From Blastococcus atacamensis (lineage in GTDB: Bacteria; Actinomycetota; Actinomycetes; Mycobacteriales; Geodermatophilaceae): a DNA stretch of 64,000 bases. Below the pieces are notes generated by a model. It worked only from the letters and a program-made list of their open reading frames with translations, did not search any database and was not told where the DNA came from. Below, piece after piece: positions 57,983 to 64,000 of this stretch. Position 1 is the first letter of the stretch, and the number at the start of each line of letters is the position of its first letter. The stretch spans positions 1-64,000 of the forward strand of contig NZ_POQU01000006.1 of assembly GCF_002938425.1 (NCBI RefSeq), given 5' to 3'. The position numbers were made by a program, and so were the translations under genes.

Positions 57983-59512
57983 TCAGCAGGACGGCGGAGC
58001 TGCCAGTTCCCTCGTCACGTCTCGACGCACCCAGATCGGGTGGCCGCAGATCTCGGTCACGACGCGGTACCGCTGGCGGACGAGGTCGCGGAGCCGGGAC
58101 CTGTCGTCGATGCCCCACGCGTTGAAGCCGTTGACCTGGACGATCCAGGTCGGTGCCGTGGGCCCCGCGAGCGTCGCCCGCAGCCGGGTCTGTCCGGGGT
58201 CGAGCGTGCGCATCGCGGCGCTCCACACGTGCGGGTAGGTGGACGGCATGTCCGCGGCCTCCAGGATGGAGGGGACGCCGTACACCACGAAGCCCGTATC
58301 GGTCGCCGCCTTCGAGTCGGCCAACCACTCGCCGATCCGCTGGGTGTACCAGGCGGACGGAACGGTCGCGTGGACCACCCCCGAGGCCACGGTGCCCACG
58401 ATCGCAGCGACCGCGACCATCCTGACGCAACCCCGCATCCGGGCACCGGTGACGGGCGCCGGATGAGCCATCGCCGCGCCGACGGCCAGGACGGCCGCCG
58501 GCGCGAGCTGCAGCAGGTAGGGGGGCCAGTAGGCGCCGCCCGACGCGATGCCGATGATCCCGAACACCAGGAGCGGGGTGATCAGCTTCGCCTCGACCGG
58601 CGCCCGCCCCCGACCGCGGCGCACGGCGAGGAACCAGGCGACCACGACCGGCAGAAGACCGGTGATCGTGCCCAGGACCAGGAGCTGGCCTCCCCTGCGG
58701 ATGTTGTCGTCGGGGCCGGTGGACCAGAGGACGTCGAACGCGACCCCACGGGAACCGACGAGGTCGTGCCATGCCTCACCCGGCGCGATCTGGGCCGCCG
58801 CCAGCCACAGGAGGACGAGCACGCAGGGCAGCAGCGCACCGAGGAACCCCGCGACCCCGACCACGAGAGCGTGCCGACGGGCCGCGCCCCTGCTCCAGCG
58901 CCCGAGTATCGCCAGGCCGGCGAGGAGGAGCAGGCCCTCCAGCAGACTCTGCTTGATCAGCGGAGCGGCCGCGCCGACCGCACCGGCGACGGCGGCCCAC
59001 CCGAACCGGCGCATGCGTGAGTCCGCGTGCCAGGCCGAGAGGGCCGCTGCCATGGCCGCCATCACCAGCGCAGCCCCGAACAGCTCGCCGTCCGCCTGCT
59101 CCGCCGCCAGCCCCGGGGAGCACATGATCCCGGCGGCCACCACGGCGGCCCACCGCCCGCCGGTCGGGCCTCCCAGCAGCGTGCCCGCACGCCAGCCGGC
59201 GAGAACGAACACGACGACGAACGGGATCGCGAGGACACGGATCGCCTGATCCCACTCGGTGAGCGACGCGATTCTGAAGATGAGCATGAGGAGTGGCGGG
59301 CGGTCGACGAAGTAGTCGCCGTACATGAACTCGCCGCCCGTGTGCCACTGCCTGGCGATGAGCAGGTACCCGCCCTCGTCGTTCCGCAAGGGCCTCAGCA
59401 CGTACGTCCCGCGGACGAGCACCACGACCAGGCAGAGCGGGACGAGCAGCCGCCGGGCCGAGCTCCCGGGGGAGGGGGCGGGCTCGCGGTCACGGACCGC
59501 AGGCGAGGTCAC
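57983..59512 (-). CDS. GT-C membrane glycosyltransferase (GT39/ArnT-like)
   Basis: 509 residues from GTG 59512; ten or so TM segments. The N-terminal catalytic loop NDEGGYLLIARQW, then GDYFVDRPPLLMLIFR, is the usual pattern of polyprenyl-phosphate-sugar transferases (PMT_2/GT39). The C-terminal portion is a small extracytoplasmic domain ending HPIWVRRDV. It transfers a sugar from a lipid carrier to a wall polymer or protein. Converges on aftA. Confidence 0.8.
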   Translation of the reverse strand: MTSPAVRDREPAPSPGSSARRLLVPLCLVVVLVRGTYVLRPLRNDEGGYLLIARQWHTGGEFMYGDYFVDRPPLLMLIFRIASLTEWDQAIRVLAIPFVVVFVLAGWRAGTLLGGPTGGRWAAVVAAGIMCSPGLAAEQADGELFGAALVMAAMAAALSAWHADSRMRRFGWAAVAGAVGAAAPLIKQSLLEGLLLLAGLAILGRWSRGAARRHALVVGVAGFLGALLPCVLVLLWLAAAQIAPGEAWHDLVGSRGVAFDVLWSTGPDDNIRRGGQLLVLGTITGLLPVVVAWFLAVRRGRGRAPVEAKLITPLLVFGIIGIASGGAYWPPYLLQLAPAAVLAVGAAMAHPAPVTGARMRGCVRMVAVAAIVGTVASGVVHATVPSAWYTQRIGEWLADSKAATDTGFVVYGVPSILEAADMPSTYPHVWSAAMRTLDPGQTRLRATLAGPTAPTWIVQVNGFNAWGIDDRSRLRDLVRQRYRVVTEICGHPIWVRRDVTRELAAPPSC

Positions 59513-59599
59513 GCCCCATTCAACCGCGGATCGCCGGAACGCCCCGGCATCGCGCACCGGCCGCCGTGGCGAACCGGGTCCGTCAGGTCATCCGGGCCC

Positions 59600-59605
59600 T
59601 ATGCT
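59600..59605 (+). promoter_or_regulatory. Putative -10 of a leaderless transcript (DUF2784 gene)
   Basis: TATGCT, 6 bases before GTG 59612, giving a transcription start at the start codon. No clear -35. Confidence 0.45.
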
Positions 59606-59611
59606 GTCCGC

Positions 59612-59983
59612 GTGTGGAGCGGGCTGGCTGCGGTGGCCGCGGTCGTCGTCGCCGTCGTGCACATGGCCTTCCTGGGCTACATCGTGTTCGGCGGGTTCCT
59701 GGCACTGCGCAGGCCGGCCTGGCTGTGGCCGAGCATGGTGGCGACCGTCTACTCGGCCTACGTGACGCTGGCCCAGTTCACGTGTCCCCTCACCACCCTG
59801 GAGAAGTGGTTGCTCGAGGTCGGCGGCAGGGCGCCGTACGAGGGCAGCTTCATCGCGCACTACCTGCACGACGTCCTCTTTCCGGCGCAGTACGAGACGG
59901 CCGCCTGGCTGATCGCGATGGGCATCGCCCTCACGTCCTACGCCGTCGTGCTGACGCGGTGGCGGCGGCTGGCCGTTCGCTAG
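59612..59983 (+). CDS. DUF2784 membrane protein
   Basis: 123 residues with four TM segments. Family text: VHMAFLGYIVFGGFLALRRPAWLWPSMVATVYSAYV, CPLTTLEKWLLEVGG, and FIAHYLHDVLFPAQYETAAW. Function unknown. GTG start apparently leaderless. Divergent from the GT39-like gene (gap of about 100 bases). Confidence 0.82.
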   Translation: MWSGLAAVAAVVVAVVHMAFLGYIVFGGFLALRRPAWLWPSMVATVYSAYVTLAQFTCPLTTLEKWLLEVGGRAPYEGSFIAHYLHDVLFPAQYETAAWLIAMGIALTSYAVVLTRWRRLAVR

Positions 59984-60099
59984 CTGACGGTTCCCCTCGC
60001 GTCCTGCTCCGGGAGGTCGTCACGGATGGCCCCGATGTCCTCGTCGGCGTGCCGAGGGGCGACTCCCGATGTACGCAGGCCGGGTGAGAGCCGGAGACG

Positions 60100-60117
60100 C
60101 CCCTCAGGCCTGAGGGG
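60100..60117. terminator. Palindrome between converging genes
   Basis: CCCCTCAGG followed directly by CCTGAGGGG, a perfect palindrome 7 bases before the sugar-porter stop and 116 bases after the DUF2784 stop. Can fold with a 4-base loop. Confidence 0.5.
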
Positions 60118-60124
60118 TCATGCC

Positions 60125-61660
60125 TCAGCGGGCTCCGGCGAAGTCGGCCGGCCGGAAGCGCCCGTCGGAGAGCCGCTTCTCGATCTGCTCGAGGCTGCGG
60201 CCGGTGAGCTCGGGCATCCGCCGGTAGAGGAAGACGAACCCGGCGATGTTGAAGGCGGCGTACAGCCAGAAGGTCTGGCCGGTGCCGATCGTGTCGATGA
60301 TGCTCAGCAACGTCAGGGTGATGAGCAGGTTGGTGCCCCACAGCGACGCCGACTGCGCGGCCGCGCCGGCCTCGCGGGTGGCCAGCGGGTAGATCTCCGA
60401 GCCGGTGAGCCAGCCCATGAGCTGGATGCCGCCGGCGGTGAAGGCCATGAACGCGATCAGGGTCGCGACGATGTAGGGCACCTGGGCGTCGCCGTCGTTG
60501 CCGGTGACGAAGAAGGTGCCCAGCACGATCAGCGCAAGGGCCGCCCCGGGCAGGGTGATCAGGGTGAGCCGCCGCCGGCCGACCCGGTCGATGATGGCCA
60601 AACCGATCAGCTGGGTGACGAGGTACGTCGCGCCCAGGGCGACCGACACCCGTAGCGCCGCGGTGTCGGAGAAGCCGTTGTCGGTGAGGATCGTGGGCGA
60701 GTAGTAGACGATCATCTCGATGCCCGACAGCTGGGTGAAGATCGCCAGACCGCACCCGACGATCAGGGCCGGCCGCACCCAGGCCTCCCGCAGCCCCCGC
60801 CACCCGATGGTGGACGCCGAACGCTCCGCCTCCACCAGGTCCTCGATGTCGCGCAGCTCGCCGGAGACGTCGGCGCCCTTCGGCCGCACACGCTCCAGGG
60901 CCTCCCGCGCTCGATCGTCATGGCCGGCCTTGACCAGCCACCGCGGGCTGTCCGGCAGCCGCAGCATGAGCCCGAGCATCAGCGCGCTGGGCACCACGGC
61001 CGCGCCGATCGCCAACCGCCAGTCCACGGTCTCGGTCGCACCCACGATGGTGGCGATGAGGATGCCGACGCCGATGGCCACCTGGAAGAACAAAACCAGC
61101 CGGCCCCGGTACTTCGACGGTGCCAGCTCCGCCACATAGACCGGCGCGGTCTGCGTGGCCCCACCGACCGCGAAGCCCAGCACGATGCGGGCCAGCGACA
61201 GCATCTCCGGGTTCGGGGCCAGCGACGCCGAGAGCGAGCCGACGACGAACACCGCGGCGACGATCAGCAGCGTCGTGCGCCGGCCCAGCCGCTGGCTCAG
61301 CCGGCTGCACACCAGGGCGCCGATGACCGCGCCCGCCAGGATGGAGGCGGCGATCACCTGCTCCCAGCCGCTGCCGATGCCGAACTCGTCGCTGATCTGC
61401 AGGAGCGCCCCGGAGATGATCCCGGTGTCGTAGCCGTAGAGCAGCCCCGAGATCGCCGACACCAGCGCAACGATCACGACGGCGCCGGTCAGCCCGCCGC
61501 CGTCGTCCCGTGCTGCCGCGTCGGTGCCGGGGGTGCTGGACGGAGTCGGGGCGTGGCCCTCGGAGGCGGTAATCGGATTCTCCCCATCGGCGTCGGAGCG
61601 CGCGCCCGTTCCCGGGCGGTCGCGGACAGGGGGCGCGTGCCCGCGGCCGGTTGCTCCCAC
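60125..61660 (-). CDS. MFS sugar porter
   Basis: 511 residues with twelve TM segments after a 55-residue disordered N-terminus. Sugar-porter signatures: LLYGYDTGIISGAL, RLGRRTTLL, PVYVAELAPSKYRGRL, LPDSPRWLVKAG, QLSGIEMIVYYSPTIL, DRVGRRRL, PELTGRSLEQIE. Probably a proton symporter for hexose, pentose or inositol. GTG 61660 is the annotated start; a later one inside the disordered region cannot be excluded. Confidence 0.88.
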   Translation of the reverse strand: MGATGRGHAPPVRDRPGTGARSDADGENPITASEGHAPTPSSTPGTDAAARDDGGGLTGAVVIVALVSAISGLLYGYDTGIISGALLQISDEFGIGSGWEQVIAASILAGAVIGALVCSRLSQRLGRRTTLLIVAAVFVVGSLSASLAPNPEMLSLARIVLGFAVGGATQTAPVYVAELAPSKYRGRLVLFFQVAIGVGILIATIVGATETVDWRLAIGAAVVPSALMLGLMLRLPDSPRWLVKAGHDDRAREALERVRPKGADVSGELRDIEDLVEAERSASTIGWRGLREAWVRPALIVGCGLAIFTQLSGIEMIVYYSPTILTDNGFSDTAALRVSVALGATYLVTQLIGLAIIDRVGRRRLTLITLPGAALALIVLGTFFVTGNDGDAQVPYIVATLIAFMAFTAGGIQLMGWLTGSEIYPLATREAGAAAQSASLWGTNLLITLTLLSIIDTIGTGQTFWLYAAFNIAGFVFLYRRMPELTGRSLEQIEKRLSDGRFRPADFAGAR

Positions 61661-61732
61661 ACCTCCCGGAACGGGGTTCCCCGGACCGGTGGAGCCCGGG
61701 GTGCCGGCGCGGCGCCCGTCCCCGGCTCGACG

Positions 61733-62182
61733 TCAGCCGCGATCCGCCGGTGGCTCCACGAACCAGAGCGCACCTGCGAGGGCTCCGTACAGCAGTGCCG
61801 GGCCGGTGTGCGGGAAGCGCTTGCCGGCGGCCGCGCGGGCCTGGCCGCGCCGGAAGATCCACCGTTCCACGAGGGCCAGCCAGCCGCCCGAGACGGCGAC
61901 CACGGCGACCACGGGGGTGAGGGCGACGGCCTTCCGCGCGGGAGGCAGCGACCGGAACACCTCCGAGAGGGAGGGCTCGCCGGTGCGGCGCTCGCCCTCG
62001 CCGGTCCAGGCCGCCCGCAGTTCCGGTACGGAGGCGGCGAGGGCGACGGCCGTGATGGCCACCTTCGTCCAGCCGCGCGCCCGGCGGTCGGTGATCAGGT
62101 CGGGTGAGGCGTAGTGCAGGGCGGTGGCTGTCCCGGTGACCAGAGCGGCCCGGATTCGCGACGACGGCGGCCGAGTGGGCAT
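61733..62182 (-). CDS. Small membrane protein of unknown function
   Basis: 149 residues with three TM segments (WTKVAITAVALAASVPELRAAW, VALTPVVAVVAVSGGWLALVERWIF, GPALLYGALAGALWFV). I do not recognise the family; similar short peptidase-like or hypothetical proteins occur in actinomycetes. ATG 62182. Lies 72 bases after the sugar porter and may share its transcript. Confidence 0.65.
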   Translation of the reverse strand: MPTRPPSSRIRAALVTGTATALHYASPDLITDRRARGWTKVAITAVALAASVPELRAAWTGEGERRTGEPSLSEVFRSLPPARKAVALTPVVAVVAVSGGWLALVERWIFRRGQARAAAGKRFPHTGPALLYGALAGALWFVEPPADRG

Positions 62183-62649
62183 GCCGTCATCCTGTCGCGG
62201 ACGAAGGGACGAGGGCGCTGCCGCGCACGCGGTGGCGACGCACGATGCGCGAGACGAGGACGGTGGCGCGGTGCGATGCTTCGGCCGCGAGAGCGAGGCC
62301 CCGGTGGTCCACACGGTGGCCACCGGGGTCGACGACCCGCAGCCCTGAACAGTCACTGCACCCGCGAGGCCACTCTGACGGGCACGTCTGCCGCGTCGGT
62401 CCGGTCGACGACGTTGCCGATCCGTCGGTGGATCTCCTGTTCTCCGGTCGCCACGAGCTGGTGGGCGACATCGCGCAGCTCGGTGTGCGTGCCCGTCCGG
62501 TGTCGACGGCGATCGCCCGATGGCCGCCCCGGTGGCGCTGGACGCGAGTGCCGCCCCGGAGCCGATCTGCGGCCGTCACCCGCCTGGCGGTACTGGTCCA
62601 GCGTCGCCATCGTCGGATCCGGTCTTGCTCGGCGCTGGTAGAACGGGAC
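62183..62649. other. 467-base stretch with no confident gene
   Basis: A minus-strand frame ending at 62353 closes with TELRDVAHQLVATGEQE then IHRRIGNVVDRTDAADVPVRV, which reads like a real protein end. Its upstream part (62480-62676) is arginine-rich without a domain. It could be a small gene fragment. The promoter of the glutamine-synthetase-like gene must also lie here. No RNA gene seen. Confidence 0.4.
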
Positions 62650-64000
62650 ATGGCCATCGACGTGTTCGAACCGCACCCCATCGTCCGCGTGCTCGGCAAG
62701 CCCGCGGCCGACTTCACCGCCGCCGATCTCGTGCGGGCGATCGAGCAGCTGGGGCTACGCCAGGTGAACCTGCGCTACGTCGGCGGCGATGGGCGCCTGA
62801 AGACTTTGGCTTTCCCCATCAACTCGCGAGACCACCTCGTCGAGGTGCTGATCCGCGGTGAGCGCGTGGACGGCTCGAGCGTCTTCGCCACCGACACCGC
62901 CACCAGCGACGTGTACGTCGTACCGCGCCACCGCACCGCCTTCCTCAACCCCTTCGGCGAGCGGCCGTCGCTCGACGTGCTGTGCTCCTTCTACGACGAG
63001 ACCGGGAAGCCGCTGCCCTACGCGCGTGAGCAGGTCGTGCGCAGGGCCGCCGAGGTGCTCGCGCAGGAGACCGGCATGACGCTCGAGGCCTTCGGCGAGC
63101 TGGAGTACTACCTCGTCGACGAGCCGGAGCGGATCTACCCCGTCGAAGAGGAGCGCGGCTACCAGGAGTCCAGCCCCTTCTCGAAGGGCGAGCGGGTCCG
63201 GGAACAGGTGCTGGCCCACCTCAGCGCCATGGGGGTGCCGCTGAAGTACGCCCACGGCGAGGTCGGCAACATCCTGGAGGAGGACCGGCAGCTGGTGCAG
63301 CACGAGATCGAGCTCCAACCTGTGCCCGTGGACCAGGCGGCCGACAACCTCGTCCTGGCGAAGTGGGTGGTGCGCGAGGTCGCCGCCGCTCACGGTCTGG
63401 AGGTGACCTTCGCCCCCTCGGTGAGCGGCGAGGGCGCGGGAAACGGCCTGCACATCCACAGCCGGCTGGTGCGCGACGGTGCCAGCACCATCGTCGGCGG
63501 GGACGGGATCAACGACATCGGGCGCCGGCTGATCGCCGGCTACCTCTCGGCGGCCAGGGCGCTCACCGCGTTCGGCAACACGGTTCCCACGTCCTATCTG
63601 CGGTTCGCCGACGGGAACGAGTCGCCCGGGGACATCTGCTGGGGCGAGAAGGACCGCACCGGCCTGGTCCGCGTCCCACTGGCCTGGAACGGGGACGTGC
63701 TGCCCGGCATGGTCGCCCACGCCAATCCCGGCAGCACCGAGACCATCCCCGAACCCGCTCCGCACCCCCAGACCGTCGAGCTCCGGCTCGGCGACGGCTC
63801 GGCCGACGTGCACCTGCTGCTGGCCGGTATGGCCGTCGCAGCGAAGCGGGGGCTTGCTGATCCCGACAGCCTGGAGTTGGCCGAGCGGCTCAGCACCGCC
63901 AAGGAAGGCGAGTTCGAGCAACTGCCGACCTCCTGCGCCGAGTCGGCCGACGCCCTCGAGGCCGAACGTGGGATGTTCGAGGCCGACGGCGTCTTTCCCG
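62650..64000 (+). CDS. Glutamine-synthetase-family protein, partial (runs off window)
   Basis: At least 450 residues, open at the right edge. N-terminal beta-grasp (LVRAIEQLGLRQVNLRYVGGDGRLKTLAFPINS), then the catalytic barrel: LEAFGELEYYLV (metal Glu), QHEIELQPVPVDQAADNLVLAKWVVREVAAAHGLEVTFAPS, and GAGNGLHIHSRL (metal His). It lacks some features of GlnA type I and resembles the gamma-glutamylpolyamine/GS-like groups or GS type III core. It would ligate ammonia or an amine to a gamma-carboxylate. ATG 62650 has a weak site. Confidence 0.82.
   Translation, partial: MAIDVFEPHPIVRVLGKPAADFTAADLVRAIEQLGLRQVNLRYVGGDGRLKTLAFPINSRDHLVEVLIRGERVDGSSVFATDTATSDVYVVPRHRTAFLNPFGERPSLDVLCSFYDETGKPLPYAREQVVRRAAEVLAQETGMTLEAFGELEYYLVDEPERIYPVEEERGYQESSPFSKGERVREQVLAHLSAMGVPLKYAHGEVGNILEEDRQLVQHEIELQPVPVDQAADNLVLAKWVVREVAAAHGLEVTFAPSVSGEGAGNGLHIHSRLVRDGASTIVGGDGINDIGRRLIAGYLSAARALTAFGNTVPTSYLRFADGNESPGDICWGEKDRTGLVRVPLAWNGDVLPGMVAHANPGSTETIPEPAPHPQTVELRLGDGSADVHLLLAGMAVAAKRGLADPDSLELAERLSTAKEGEFEQLPTSCAESADALEAERGMFEADGVFP

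Noticed and set aside
1-64000. tRNA, rRNA, riboswitch, CRISPR array, insertion sequence, phage or integrase genes
   Set aside because: Looked for on both strands by eye; nothing convincing, so the catabolic island cannot be tied to a visible mobile element.

Overview
The window is high-GC DNA with dense coding on both strands, many GTG starts and many 4-base ATGA/GTGA stop-start overlaps. It carries an AftA-type arabinosyltransferase, a PgsA-like enzyme, an OmpR-type regulator/kinase/GerMN-lipoprotein trio and leaderless-looking starts. Together these point to an actinomycete. A member of the Geodermatophilaceae or a related order would fit, but that assignment is an impression and no marker gene proves it. 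Bases 1-182 are not genomic: 115-182 is a degraded Illumina Nextera P5 adapter with an index, and 1-114 is AT-rich junk. The window therefore begins at a contig end, and several genes (AI-2E transporter, DUF2254 protein, an alcohol dehydrogenase) carry single-base frameshifts that look like sequencing errors.

Layout. 0.2-6 kb: an AI-2E-like permease, a GerMN lipoprotein with its histidine kinase and response regulator, and a DUF2254 membrane protein, all on the minus strand. 6.1-7.3 kb: serA. 7.4-9.6 kb: a small flavin monooxygenase/ABM operon facing a TetR repressor across a 14-bp-armed palindromic operator. 9.6-13.1 kb: an internally deleted LysR remnant, a quinone-oxidoreductase-like enzyme and a flavin monooxygenase with a 16-codon leader ORF, under a LysR regulator with two matching binding sites.

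13.3-43.6 kb is a large catabolic island for an aromatic (or similar ring) compound. Module A (13.3-16.6) has two flavin monooxygenases and a type I extradiol dioxygenase. Module C (16.7-22.0, minus) has a 2-hydroxyacid dehydrogenase, an APH-fold kinase, an enolase homologue lacking one active-site histidine, a fumarylacetoacetase-family (FAH) hydrolase and a flavin/2Fe-2S reductase, each overlapping the next by 4 bases. The promoters of A and C share a spaced element and lie beside a LysR gene (22.1). A complete branched-chain-type ABC importer follows (23.1-28.1), divergent from another LysR gene. Downstream of that LysR runs a plus-strand operon of amidohydrolase, cyclase, FAH hydrolase and SDR (29.2-32.9). 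Facing it are an alpha/beta hydrolase, an enoyl-CoA hydratase, a SnoaL-like protein and a 3-hydroxyacyl-CoA dehydrogenase (32.9-36.0), which suggest a beta-oxidation-like finish. Module B (36.1-42.5) repeats the theme: cyclase, flavin monooxygenase, extradiol dioxygenase, FAH hydrolase, SDR, alpha/beta C-C hydrolase and ABM protein, controlled by a fourth LysR gene. An MFS transporter and an aryl-alcohol-type dehydrogenase close the island.

46-62 kb looks like ordinary chromosome: a DUF6394-like protein with a two-RCK potassium channel, a small HTH protein, a carboxylesterase, an LLM flavin enzyme, an epimerase, an unknown propeller-like protein, an envelope group (GtrA, PAP2, CDP-alcohol transferase, AftA, GT39-like), DUF2784, a sugar porter and a small membrane protein. 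A glutamine-synthetase-family gene runs off the right end. No tRNA, rRNA, CRISPR array or insertion sequence was seen.

The most interesting element is Module C. Reduction, phosphorylation and an enolase-fold lyase are linked to ring cleavage under what looks like one LysR regulator, which suggests an undescribed phosphorylated branch of meta-cleavage catabolism. This is inference from gene order, not demonstrated.
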